Assembly: GCA_037783545.1 (NCBI GenBank)
Contig: JBBELK010000438.1
Coordinates: forward strand, 682,001-746,000
Source of the DNA: Henricia sp. BOLD:AAB3569
Taxonomy: Eukaryota > Echinodermata > Asteroidea > Spinulosida > Echinasteridae
Direction: 5' to 3'
Length of the DNA: 64,000 nt
Shown: positions 53,552 to 64,000 of the stretch, one piece after another
Position numbering within the stretch: the first letter of the stretch is position 1
Layout of the letters: each line of letters opens with the position of its first letter
Program-made: the position numbers and the translations under genes
The notes under the pieces: model-generated
The model's input: only the letters and a program-made list of their open reading frames with translations
Databases searched by the model: none
What the model was told of the DNA's origin: nothing

Positions 53552-56500
53552 AGTGCGTTGATAAATGAATCAGTGTCTAGGCTGTGGCAGACCTCGATAT
53601 GAACTGCTCTTGTCACTAAGCAGGTGAAGAGGCATCCATATCTCTTAACTTCACTACGGGATCTCTTGACCATGAAGGGTCCAAAGAAGTCGATGCCCAC
53701 AGCGCTGAGGGGTGCTTCTCGAGGTGTCACTCGATCTCGAGAAAGATCAGCCATCATCTGGGATTCTGGTTTTGCTCTCATTTTCTTGCAGTTAATGCAC
53801 TTGCGAAGTACACGCTTGATAGCTCTGCGTCCTCTTATGGGCCAAAACCTTTGGCGGACTTCTGCAAGGGTTCTCTCAGTGCCGGCATGTCCACACTGAA
53901 CATGAAAATGCTTAATGATGAGATCGGTCACAGGGTGGTCACAAGGCATCAAGTATGGTTGCTTAGCCTCTTCAGGTATGTCGGCGTTGGCAAGACGGCC
54001 TCCAACGCATATGAGTCCATTGGTCGAAGTAACTGGGAACAACTTTCTGAACTGGTCTGTTCTCAGGTCTGCATCATGGAAAACGATCGTTGGACGTACT
54101 GTATGATTGCCATTGCTGCCTTTTGGAGTTCTTCTACCGTCAGAGTATCGCTTCTTTTCTTTTGCTCACAGCGAGCTTCTGCAGCTTTACTGCGCAATAC
54201 TCCTTTGTAGCGGAGTATCCATCCAACCACTACTTTCAGCTTACTCCATGAGGAGTATCGTCGGAATAGGCCATCAATGATACATGTACTCGGTTTGGTA
54301 GTGGCATCAACGGAGTAGACTTGGGTTTCCCGTTTAACTTCAGGATCTTTGTCCAGTTGGTGCTTGAGGTCTGGTTGCTCAGGCCAGGTATCGATCTCTT
54401 TCTTCAGGAAGGTTGGACCATTGATCCATCGGTCGCTGCTGATGAGTTGTTCAACCTTCATTCCCCCGGAGACTTCGTCCGAGGGGTTCCGGTTCGAGTC
54501 AACATGTCTCCATTGAGATGGCAAGGAGTGGTCATGAATGAGGGCAATGCGATTGGCGACGAAGGTCTTGAACTGTTTCTCTTCGTTACGGAGGTACTGG
54601 AGCACAATCGTGCTATCCGTCCAGAAGACTGACTCTAGGAAGGTCACTTGCATGTGGTGTCTCAGTAATTGGTCCAAATTCACAGCAACAACTGCCGCTG
54701 CGAGCTCCATCATGGGTATGGTACTGGGTTTTAGTGGAGCGAGCTTGGCTTTAGACATCAGGAATGTGCAGTGAGCTTTGCCGTGAATGTCAACACTGCG
54801 AAGATAGGAGACGGCACCGTATGCCCTCTCTGAGGTATCAGCGAAGTGGTGCAACTGGGCTGTTGTGATTGCTTCCACGCTGGCTGGTTTCACACATCGG
54901 GATATATTTAAGTTACTGTTCAATGGCAAATCTTGTAACCAGCGATGCCATTGCTCAGCTACATCGCCCGGCATTGGATCGTCCCATCCGGTCTTCAGAC
55001 GGCAGAGAGTCTGGAACATCATCTTGGCCCTTAATACAAAGGGGCTGACAAAGCCCAGGGGGGTCGAATATCGAACTGGCTATGCTCAACAGGCCTCGCC
55101 GGGTGTAGGGTTTATCCTTCACATTGGAGTTGAACGTGAAACTGTCGGTCTCAACTTGCCACAGCACTCCAAGTGCCTTTTCGGACGGTAGGTGTTCCTT
55201 GTCTAGGTCTATGCTTGAAACTGACTTTGCGCATTCTTCAACTGGTACAGACTTCAAGACTGCGCGGGAGTTACTCAACCACTTGTGAGTCGGAAGCCTC
55301 CATGGGACAGCAAGCTGCGCAGCTGGCTCACTAATCTTACCGCTTCCTCTTCAGTAGGCACGGACTTTAGGCAATCATCTACGTAGAAGTTGCGTTCCAC
55401 AGTCTGGATGGTACTTGGGTCATATCAGCTCGATGATCACTAGCTGTTTGCTTCAAGGCAAAATTGGAACAGCTAGGACTGTCAGGGTGTCGTTGGGGTC
55501 ATCTGCTTCCCACCACAGGAAGCGGAGCACATCTCGGTCTTTGGGTGTCACATGAACTTGGTTGAACATCCCTTCGATGTCGGCCATCAGTGCTATGCGT
55601 TCCTACCGAAACCGCAAAAGCACTCCAATCAATTTATTGGTCAGGTCTGGACCTCGGTGGATGAAGTCATTGAGCGAGGTATAGTGATACTGAGCAGAAC
55701 AGTCAAAGACTATTCTGACCTTGTCTGGTTTGCGTGGGCTTATATTACTGGATGATGAGGCAGATACCAAACACATCGTCTTCTCTGCCAAGTTCCTTCG
55801 TGGGAATTTGCTTGGCGTATCCTCACTCAAGGAGGTCACGAATTCCACTGGTGTACTTTGTCGTAAGTGTTGGGTCCTTCTGAAGGCGCTTCCCCCCAAC
55901 AGCTTCAATCTCTGCTCAGCTACCAACATGTTGTTAGGCAGGTGTAGCGGTCTCTGCTTGAATGGAATGTCCATGGAGTAGTTGGAACCATCATGATGGA
56001 GAGATGTCTCCCAGATCAACAAGGCTTTTCTGTCACTGACTGAGAGGGCATTGGTATCATCGCCGACATTCTCAAGCTTCCAGAATTTCTCCACCTGTCG
56101 ATGAAGATCGATGTCAGATTTCACAAAGTAGGTCTTTGTTGGCTTGGTTTCTTTACGGAGGTCAACTGGACCATTCAGTGTCCAGCCGAGCACTGTTCTT
56201 GTTGCATATGGCTCTCCTGCAGAGCCAGTACAAACTTCTCGGGATGTCATGATGTCTGGAGCGTCTTGCCTAATCAGGAGGTTATACTTCCTTGGCATTG
56301 ACATCAGGTAATTCTATGTCACAAAGGTGAGGCCAACGCTTCAGCTCTTCTTGGGTTACAAGACTGTCGAGGCCAATATTCATCTGAGGTCTGGTGAACA
56401 CGTTGAACAAGGAGAACACACATGTTCATCTGTTAAGTCAGCCACTTCTAAATCAACAACGAAAGTGTCAACTCTAGCAGCATTCTGACCAAGTGTAGTT

Positions 56501-56690
56501 AGCCAGGTGGTGTCTTTCTTTCCTTGCAAGCCAAGTTTTCGCATCAGGTGCTCGGAACAGAAGGATTTAGTTGAACCAGTATCCAACAGGGCAAATGTGG
56601 TCACAAAGTCCTTTCTTCTAGGTGCCTTAACACGCACAGGAACTCGGAAGTGCAACTTTGGGTAGGCCGGCCCCAGTGAGGCTACAGGTC
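53552..56690 (-). pseudogene. BEL/Pao pol (protease-RT-RNase H-integrase, broken)
   Basis: Protease active site LLDTGSTKSFC at about 56583-56553. The RT region runs 56304-55300 with the first catalytic Asp in [11 protein letters not shown] and the second motif [11 protein letters not shown] near 55390-55360. RNase H lies in 55022-54063 (ADTSERAYGAV; VFWTDSTIVLQYL). The integrase zinc-binding HH-CC module is HFHVQCGHAGTERTL...CINCKKM, and the catalytic core start is VGIDFFGPF (first Asp). It ends abruptly after FINALQR at about 53552, before the rest of the catalytic triad. At least three frameshifts or stops (near 56300, 55600 and 55050). Confidence 0.88.
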
Positions 56691-58399
56691 ACCGTAATGC
56701 TCGGTGTTGGGACTTGATGGGGGGTTTTGATGCTTCAGGTGGTGTAGATGGGTTTGCAGTCGAGAATGGACTGCCATCATTCTGAGGTTTCGGTAGGTGT
56801 AGGTACTTGTTATGTTTCTTACCACATCCTTCAATGGTACACACAAATGGGCGTGTGCAATCTCTGCCAAAGTGTCCCGACTTGAAACAGTTCACGCAGA
56901 GCCCTTTGCTCTGCACTGAGGCTAGGCGATCCTTTACTCTCATCGCTCTAAACTTCTCACACTGCGTGAGATAAGGAGTCTGCCCACATTGAGGACAGGG
57001 TTCTCTTCGAGGTATCTCTGATGGTGTAAATTTATTGTGGTTTGTGGTTGTCCCTGTTGAGTTGGTTTGGATTCCAAAGCTCGCTCGTTTACGAAACTTT
57101 GTGGAGTCCTATGGCTTGTTATCTCTTCTTGGTCTGTCTCTTTGGATAATCTTTCCGAAGACTGGATCACGAGCTTCATCAGCAGCCATCGTCACAAACT
57201 GGCAAAGGTCATCAACATTGGGTGTTCGTTTGTGCATGATCTTTATTCGGTGCACATCTTTTAGCCAACGGATTTTTAGGTTGTGGGGGGGCGCCTCTCG
57301 ACGATTGACAAGAGACTGGTTCTGTTATTCAATTCACCGAGGTAGCCCATCATGTCAAGAGTCTCACGACAACATCGCAAGTCATCTGCTAATTCTTGCA
57401 GTGCTGTATTGTCGAAAATGTCTGGCTGATTAACAATCTTGTCAATCCACGCCTGAGAAATGGTGTGTTCATCACCAAATCGTTCTTTCAGCAAACGAAG
57501 GGCAAGTGCATATCCTGCAGCTGGTTCTTTAACCATGCAACACTGGAGCAGTCTTTTCACCTTTCCAGTGCAGTACTGTTGGAGCCGAGTTAACTTTGCA
57601 CCATCGGGTATGGATTCTCGGCCAACGGTGTTCTCAAATGTTCGGATGAACGACCAATATTTCAAGGGGTCTCCATCGAATGTCATCATCTCAACCTTGG
57701 GAAGTTGAAAAGCCTCAACCAAGGCCTCTTGGTGTACCCGAATATCACTGACCATCTGGCACAGGACATCAGATTCAATGGTGTGGTCACTACGGTGTGT
57801 TAATGACAAAGGTTCAGGGGAATTCACTTGGTGTGTCAAAGGTGTCTTGTTAGATTTCGAAGATGGAAATGCTGGGGTACTAAGTGGCTGTGTGCCATCA
57901 TTCTGGGTGGTGTAGCCCGAGGTGGGTTCACACTGTGGACGTTGCTTCGGTGTATTTTCTTTGGGGTGTTATTAGGTGTAGATTGGGTGAAGCCCACGTC
58001 CGAGTGATTAGCCACCTCTGCTTCGGTATAAATTCTCTCTAGAGCTTCAGCTCGAGCAAACTTTACTTTAAGTTCCATCTGTCGTCTTCTTTGGTCTAAC
58101 TCAAGTTGCTTCTTCTGCATTTCTATTGTCAATGCAAAGGATTCCATCTCAATTTCATTTTGTTCTTGCAGGGCTGTTGCTTCTGCTTGCAGCGCTGCCT
58201 TTTCAGCTCTGGCTCTCAGTCGAGCACTTGCAGTGGAGCGTGTTGATCCAACATGTGATCAGGTATTCGAACGTGCCATGCTTCCTTGCTGGCTTACTGA
58301 TTCAAGAATCATGTCATGATCAACTTTGTCTTCAACGTTGGTGTTAATGTTCTGGGGTATTTCATCTTGACCAATTTCTTGGTCCTCACTGGTATCCAT
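56689..58399 (-). pseudogene. BEL/Pao gag (frameshifted)
   Basis: Starts with ATG at 58399 (MDTSEDQEIGQDEIP). Features in order: a coiled-coil-like Ala/Glu/Lys-rich stretch (RARAEKAALQAEATALQEQN), a capsid-like domain of the DUF1759 type (LPKVEMMTFDGDPLKYWSFI) and zinc knuckles (CVNCFKSGHFGRDC, and a C-x4-C...H-x4-H second finger). Frame changes occur near 58262, 57838, 57260 and 56940, so no intact polyprotein can be made. Confidence 0.85.
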
Positions 58400-58424
58400 G
58401 GTTGTTGATATACGAGGGTTTCGG

Positions 58425-59093
58425 TGTTACAAATTCTATTCCATACCGTACAAAACTAATGTTGCCAACCACAGCTACAGGCAAAGGAATGGTACAAACA
58501 AAATATATCCCAGGTACAAATATGCTTGATTAAAGTCAACGTTTATTAACTCCAACAATCGGTGAAAATTACAGGTCAATCAATAAATTTGGTAAACAAA
58601 ACAATTGTCCCAAGTAGTTATTCTGGGGTGTGGATTAACTTGATGATTTACACTGGTGTGGACTAATTCACTCAATTGCGATAGATTGTCAGAAGGTAAT
58701 TAAATCTGAGGTGTTCAGAAACTTCACTGGGTGTTAATTATAGATGAAGATTCATTCATAGGTGTAGCTAAACTCATACTAGGGTTTACATAAAGTCCGG
58801 TTGAAGATGAAGGTTTGCTTAACGAAGAAGATGGTTTCAAATGAAGTTTTTGAACAAACAATGAATAAAAACCGATTACTTACTACGCTGGGTTTATACA
58901 ATGGCTTATTTATCTGAAATAATTGGGATTAATCAGGTAATAAAGTGGAATTTACGATAGGATTACGTGAGGTTCATTCACCGAAATTTACATGATGCAT
59001 GGATTTTTGTGGAATTTATGGTCTAACAAAATAGCGCCCTCAAGAGGCTAACAAAAATAACTACGGTGGCTCCAAAGTGCCATGTCCGCTACA
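58425..59093 (-). repeat. 5' LTR of the BEL/Pao element
   Basis: The LTR begins TGTAGCGGACATGGCACTTT at 59093 and ends TTTGTAACA at 58425 (TG...CA type), 669 bp. A TATA-like TTGTATAAACC lies near 58890. CCGAAACCCTCG directly follows and may be the primer-binding region. With no second LTR, age cannot be read from LTR divergence. Confidence 0.75.
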
Positions 59094-59100
59094 TTGTTTA

Positions 59101-59430
59101 TCATCATATATACATATGACCTGTCTCTTTATGTATCCGAAAAGTGTAAGTTATATATGTATGCCGATGACTCTACACTAACTTGCAGTACCGAAAGCAT
59201 TATCAATAATGATCAAGTGCTTGGGTGTTATTATTGACGAAACCTTAAGTTGGAACCAACATGTCGAATATGTAAAGAAGACAGTTTTCTCAAAATTAGC
59301 TATGTTAAAAAGAATTCGGAAATGTGTAACTCAGAAGCACATGAACACCCTTATGTTAAGTTTAGTCATGCCTAGTCTAGATTATTGTTGCACAGTATGG
59401 GGTGACCGTTACGCATCTCATAACACTGTC
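59101..59430 (+). pseudogene. RT fragment, part 1 (YADD and thumb)
   Basis: The palm piece LSLYVSEKCKLYMYADDSTL is followed about 12 codons later, in another frame, by the LGVIIDE thumb motif; normally some 60 codons separate these, so DNA has been lost in between. It ends RYASHNTV at the insertion point of the 695-bp element. Confidence 0.8.
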
Positions 59431-60125
59431 TAGTCTTGGCCCAAGACTACCAGTCGATATTGGTTTGTGTACGCGTTGGCCATATAGTGCGCCCTCTTGT
59501 AGCACTAACGGACCAGTCTTTGCTCACTAGAGTAGTCTTGGGAATTTCTCCCGGAAGGTTTAACTTTTTCTTTGTTTTTGCCTAGGCTTTCCTAGGGAAC
59601 CAATCAGCGAGTAACCCAAATACAGCAGAGCGTGGGAATGCAGCGAGCGACCCAAATACAGCGCGTCGACCGCAGAGCGTGACCCAAATACACCGCGTGC
59701 ACGCGCTTCGAATGGTTTGAAAAATATAAGGCGGCCGGCTTACAAGAATCATCGAACATGACCGTTTTATCGTTGCTAATATTTTCGGTGGCATAAGTTT
59801 CTTGGCAAATGTTTGCGAATATATTTACAAACATGTTTGCAAAGGCGTATGACATCGCAAAATACATTTGTTTATGAAGATAATTGCGACATTGCAAATA
59901 TTTGCAAAGATATCTGTGATATGCCATGTCCCTTGTGTGCCATCATAAAACCCTCTGCAGCTATTTACATAAAACGGTACCGCCCCCAATGCTGAACTTC
60001 CGGGAGAAATTCCCAAGACTACTCTAGTGAGCAAAGACTGGTCCGTTAGTGCTGCAAGAGGGCGCACTATATGGCCAACGCGTACACAAACCAATATCGA
60101 CTAGAGTAGTCTTGGGCCAAGACTA
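59431..60125. mobile_element. 695-bp TIR element inserted in the RT fragment
   Basis: TIRs of ~128 bp (59431-59557 and 59997-60125), starting TAGTCTTGGCCCAAGACTA, which is itself palindromic. AACACTGTC is present on both sides (59422-59430 and 60126-60134), a 9-bp target duplication (8 to 10 if ambiguous bases are counted). The centre contains GTGACCCAAATACAGCGCGT-type short repeats (59610-59700) and no transposase. The long TIR with 9-bp duplication suggests a Mutator-like element; P or hAT remain possible. Confidence 0.9.
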
Positions 60126-60450
60126 AACACTGTCTTGAAAAAATGCCTCAAACGTGCAGCCAGAATAATACTGAAATGCGATTTCCTAACGCCATCAGCT
60201 GACATGTTTAAAAAGCTCGACTGGCTTGCCTATCCAGAGAGAGTTAAATACAAGAAAGCTATATTTGTCTTTAAAAGCATCAATTCCTTGGCCCCGCAAT
60301 ATATGGCAAGTCTATTTACACCTTACGTACAAACTTGAAAAACTCGTCAATCTGCCGAAAAGACACTGGAAATTCCCTTTGCACGAATAGGGGTCTTACG
60401 CCTCGAGTTTTGCTGTAACTGGCGCCGCAATTTGGAAAAGCCTTAGTGCA
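60126..60450 (+). pseudogene. RT fragment, part 2 (C-terminal)
   Basis: Resumes the reading frame exactly after the target duplication. Reads LKRAARIILKCDFLTPSADM, then LDWLAYPERVKYKKAIFVFK and, with a stop at 60336-60338 and a frameshift, the usual terminal P-F-A-R...W-K-S-L block. Confidence 0.8.
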
Positions 60451-60951
60451 CACTAAGTGTATGTTTCGCCAAACATACACAAATATTCACATGATCAACT
60501 TCAAGTGAGAAATGCTAATTTACGGAGTCGTATGACTTGGTTGACATAAAATTAAACTTTAATTTTGGAGCCGGAGGGGAATTTTCCCATTTGTTTTTTT
60601 TCTCTTAAAAATGTTTTTTGCGGGGTTTTCGCCCTTCCCGTAATTAGCGTAAATGTTAGTGCCACGTGTATGTATAATAATTACTTGTGATGTTCTTCTT
60701 CTGTAACGATTAGTTGTTTGATGTTGTAGTTGTTGTACAAATGTATCTTATTCCAGTTTGTTTGTGATTGTGAAGTTGTTTAATTTCTGTTTTATGTGTG
60801 TTTGCAGGGCCCCAATGGAAACCAGTTTTTGTAAACTGTTTTGGGCACACCATGGGTAAATAAATGGAATAAATAAATAAATAAATAAATATTGATATCT
60901 TTTACAGTTTACTTTGGCAACTCTAATCAGACAGTGTTTTAATAGGAGTCA

Positions 60952-61562
60952 GGTCAAGTCGACCGTTTACCAACTCGACTCGTACCAACTCGACCGCGAA
61001 CCAACTCGACCGCGAACCAACTCGACCGCGTACCAACTCGACCGCGTACCAACTCGACCGTGCGCCTCTAGGCTCTACTGTTTGCCCCAGAAAGAAGCGT
61101 AAACATCTAAAGAAGCGTTAGGAAACATAATTTTAGCAATTAGAAAATGTCAAATTTTCTCTTTGAAAACGGGTAATTTATGTCATGGGCCCCTTGCAGA
61201 ATAGAAAGCAACACCAAGTGTGAATGCACGCCATGCACGCAAATGGTCACCGCTGACAGCGGCCCACGAGCCGACAGTTACCGCTAACAACGGCCCGTGA
61301 GCCGACAGTCACCGCCGACAGCAACCCGGGCGCCGGCAAAGACGCGCCGACAAACCCGCGGCCGCGTGTCATGTTCAGTGTGCGAGCGAGCCGACATTCA
61401 ACGGCCGAATCCAGCGACGCGACACGGCGTCTCCCGTTTTGCATTTGTATGGTCGAGTTGGTTTGCGGTCGAGTTGGTACGCGGTCGAGTTGGTTGACGA
61501 TCGATTTTTTTCCCGGTCGAGTTGGTACGAGTCGAGTTGGTATTCGGTCGACTTGACTGACA
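60952..61562. mobile_element. TCGAC foldback element 3 with tandem-repeat arms
   Basis: The left arm (60952-61062) has about six ~15-bp ACCAACTCGACCGCG units. The right arm (61450-61560) has the complement, CGCGGTCGAGTTGGT. Outer ends GTCAGGTCAAGTCGACCG and CGGTCGACTTGACTGAC are near-perfect inverted repeats. The centre (61070-61450) is GC-rich with CCGACAGTCACCGC repeats. Confidence 0.85.
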
Positions 61563-63940
61563 TCCATTTATTTATCAGTTCAATTGTGTAGTATGCAAAT
61601 AAGGCTATAGAAACCGTTAAAAATCTATCATGTCATGTTTTTCATGCTTTTCCCAACTGGACTGATTAGTCAAAGTAAGTTTGGCTGCTTAAAAAAATTT
61701 TGGGCAGATGTAAGCATAGAGCAAGGAAACGAGAGATTTTTCTTAAATCTTGTGTACAAAAAAGGAAAATCTTCAGATCCTTGCTAACTTAGTGATTTTA
61801 AGGAAAACGTGATCAAGACTTGAAGATGCATGCTTGGCTATCCTTTGAGGTAGTTTTTACAGCTAATTGGTTTTTATTTAACTTGATTTAAAGGGCTTAA
61901 CTATACTTACGGTAGACCAACGCATTCGGGGCGATTCAATAAAGCACCGTGTGTACACAACCCACGCGAAATGGATGGACCGTAAACCAGTCTAACCTGG
62001 AACGGGCAATGACGTCATCGTGAGCTAATCAAACTACAGAAAACCGTGCGGTGCCACGGGGGTAATTGTGGGTTTCTGTTTTTTTCGGAATGCCGTTGGA
62101 TTTTGTTGTATCCTGACTGGACTAGAAAAATGTACGTACAATTTTCATTGTTTGTGGGTAGAATATTACATATTCTTTGTATAAAAGGTAAACATGGATT
62201 GTTGCGAGTATCGACGCGACATACAAGGGGAGATATTTGCCGATTTTTTTGTTGTCTTTTGTCGTCTTTTTGGACGTGTTTTTTCTTGAATATTTCGAAA
62301 CTCAAAATTAAAAAATAAAAAATAAAATAGTGATACTCGACGACAGATATGCTTCTCATCTTTCCGAAAATGTTAGTCTTATTTTTCAGATCTCTAGAAA
62401 TGAATGAGAAATCATTGGTTTTCGACAAACTGTTCAAGCTTATTAAATATGCAGACTGAAACTAGGTTAAGTCACGCGTGCATACTGTGCACATAAAAGC
62501 CTAGCAGGGACTTTTGTGCGCGCTGCGGACTGACCGACATTCTTCGATATCATTGTATTTATTAACCATATCCAACAGCAAAAAAAATGTGCCAGTTACA
62601 GGAATGGGATTATACGATATTATGAATATAAACATGTACCTATATAATTATGTAAACACAAAATAAATATAAGGTAATTTAGAAGAAGAAACAAATTACA
62701 ATAATACCAAAATTACAAACTAAATTAGAAAAATTACCGCTATATAGCTAGCATCACCCTTGACCAAAATGCACGTAAATAAATAAATCATCCATAAATC
62801 TTCAATATCAAAATAAATAACTGCTCAGCTCACTGCTGTTGCCCCTTACTCTCCTCCTCCACCTGCCCCCAACAAAGGAAACTAGTGTATATATATCACA
62901 AAAACTGCAAGTATAATTGGGATGCTTTCAAATGAAAAGAATATGACACGGAACATACGAAGTATAGTACAAATAAATAATATATACAGAAATACATCTC
63001 ATGCATTGAGGGGAAAAATATTTAGCTACTTAAATCTGAGAGAGCCTGAGACACGCAGTGTTTACGAAAGGAGTAAAGGGAAGGTGCACCGAACACATCA
63101 CACTTCCCATGGAGCCCATTGTAGGTGGAGGGAATCTTCGATGGGGCGTGGAGGATGTGTTTATGTGCATGCCTCGTCCGTAGTGCTGGAGTATGTAAGC
63201 CAAATGGGTTGGCATCTACAGTAAAGAAACAGTTGTGAAAATGTTTATACAAAAATAAACATTCACTAACATCCCGTCTGAGTTTTAGAGTATAGTAGGA
63301 AGTCTGTATCGGTGACATAGATCAAGGTAATCAAGGTTATTAGCATCATTGTAGTTATTGATTAGCAGATGTTATTTTGAAACACATTTTGTTATAGATA
63401 TTGTTCGTACAACTTATAGGAAACCTGCAGCGTTTCTCATAATGTCTACTCCAATGACTTTGGCACTGATATTTCGCTTGTTCAGGTCGTTAGAAGATGT
63501 ATTTGAGCGAATGAAATGGAGTGCCGAAGTATGGCGTATATTGCCATTGTAACTGGCTTCAAACATCATGACTGCCAGATAAAACACCACTGCAAATACA
63601 CAGGGACAAGTATCAGTGATTTTTAGTGTAGATATATTGCTTAGGCAACGAACAAAGGGCCGACGTGTTCACTTCGGCAGTCTATTCCAGACAAGATTTT
63701 GACTGATCTTGAAGATTATTATTTCGACCCAACGGTTCTCTATAGCATACGTATTGAAAACCAAGCACACTCGGCAGCGATTTTGGGCATGGCAACCATT
63801 ATGGGTGCCCCACCCCCAACTAATAGGATAGCATGTAAAGATCACTGCGCCGACCTCATTATTATTTTGTTTGCCCTCCTTAGTCAACTTTATATATTAC
63901 TACTAATTCATGAATAGGAAGACCGATTTGGGGTTAAACA
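61563..63940. other. No recognised feature
   Basis: AT-rich sequence with scattered short open frames lacking recognisable motifs. 62580-62830 is especially A/T-rich. I see no exon, tRNA or transposon end here. Confidence 0.5.
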
Positions 63941-63941
63941 A

Positions 63942-64000
63942 TAGTGTTGGGACGACCGGTCGCGTTAGGACGACCGATCGCCGGTCGTCCTAACAACAAT
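63942..64000. repeat. Window-end palindrome GGACGACCGGTCG
   Basis: GTTGGGACGACCGGTCGCGT is followed by GGACGACCGATCGCCGGTCG then TCCTAACAAC, so GTTAGGACGACC and GGTCGTCCTAAC form a foldback at the edge. It is probably the start of another inverted-repeat element continuing past the window. Confidence 0.6.

Larger units (their letters stand above)
53552..59093 (-). mobile_element. BEL/Pao LTR retrotransposon, 3'-truncated and frameshifted
   Basis: Order on the minus strand: 5' LTR (59093-58425), gag (from 58399), protease, RT, RNase H and integrase, the BEL/Pao order. The element stops inside the integrase near 53552, and the 3' LTR is absent. gag and pol carry several frameshifts, so it is dead. 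Its LTR start abuts the non-LTR RT fragment at 59094 within the LFIIYxxDL motif, showing it inserted into that older element. Confidence 0.9.
59094..60895 (+). mobile_element. Non-LTR retrotransposon fragment, split by other elements
   Basis: Plus-strand RT remnants: catalytic MYADDSTLT (59159-59185), then after an internal deletion KCLGVIIDETLSWNQHVEYV, interrupted at 59430 and continuing at 60135 with LKRAARIIL, KLDWLAYPERVKYKKAIFVF and, after frameshifts, FARIGVL and GAAIWKSL. The 3' UTR ends in the microsatellite AATAAATAAATAAATAA at 60867-60890. The left side is cut by the BEL LTR at 59093. Confidence 0.85.

Overview
This is eukaryotic nuclear DNA. It has spliced exons with GT..AG junctions, tRNA-derived SINEs, LTR and non-LTR retrotransposons, many short inverted-repeat DNA elements and long introns. 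Nothing looks bacterial: no operons and no long real reading frames outside retroelements. The repeat styles (a MITE ending near TTAAAGGCAGTATACAT, a TTTCATGGCGTTGCTTAGCAC foldback, GTGTAAACGC MITEs, BEL/Pao and L2/CR1-like elements) resemble those of marine invertebrate deuterostomes. An echinoderm is my best guess, from recall of similar repeats and not from any search.

Layout. 0.2-2.8 kb: a 2.6-kb terminal-inverted-repeat (TIR) element. 4.2-13.9 kb, plus strand: the 3' half of an ABCA-family transporter gene. It holds a last membrane segment, an acidic linker, the complete C-terminal nucleotide-binding domain (NBD2) on eight exons and the stop codon at 13914. Two exon edges in this gene have been amplified. 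A 188-bp unit carrying an exon and its acceptor is present four times (7035-7771). A 45-bp unit carrying an exon end and its 5' splice site is present 31 times (10226-11620). 14-22 kb: no convincing gene; SINEs, a Tc1-like remnant and MITEs. 22.1-24.7 kb, minus strand: four phase-compatible exons of a second gene whose last visible exon resembles an uncharacterised, transposase-like family. 25.4-26.4 kb: two foldback repeats built on TCGAC motifs. 27.1-37.8 kb, minus strand: four exons of another ABCA gene, covering only the first membrane half. A 1.98-kb near-perfect foldback transposon lies in one of its introns. 38-40 kb: hAT-like elements. 40.9-42.5 kb: the RT half of a 5'-truncated L2/CR1-like retrotransposon. 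43-52.6 kb: a duplicated segment (44.1-48.96 and 49.87-52.6 kb) that differs by several insertions or deletions. 53.0-53.45 kb: the tail of another non-LTR element. 53.55-59.09 kb, minus strand: a BEL/Pao element with its 5' LTR, broken gag and broken pol, cut off inside integrase. It sits inside a non-LTR RT fragment (59.1-60.9 kb) that is itself split by a 695-bp TIR element with a target-site duplication (TSD). 60.95-61.56 kb: a third TCGAC foldback. 61.6-64 kb: nothing recognised.

The two ABCA genes lie tail to tail on opposite strands. The plus-strand gene supplies the C-terminal ATPase and the minus-strand gene only an N-terminal membrane half, so they are separate paralogous genes and not parts of one transcript. 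The rest of the window is transposon archaeology, with several datable nestings.
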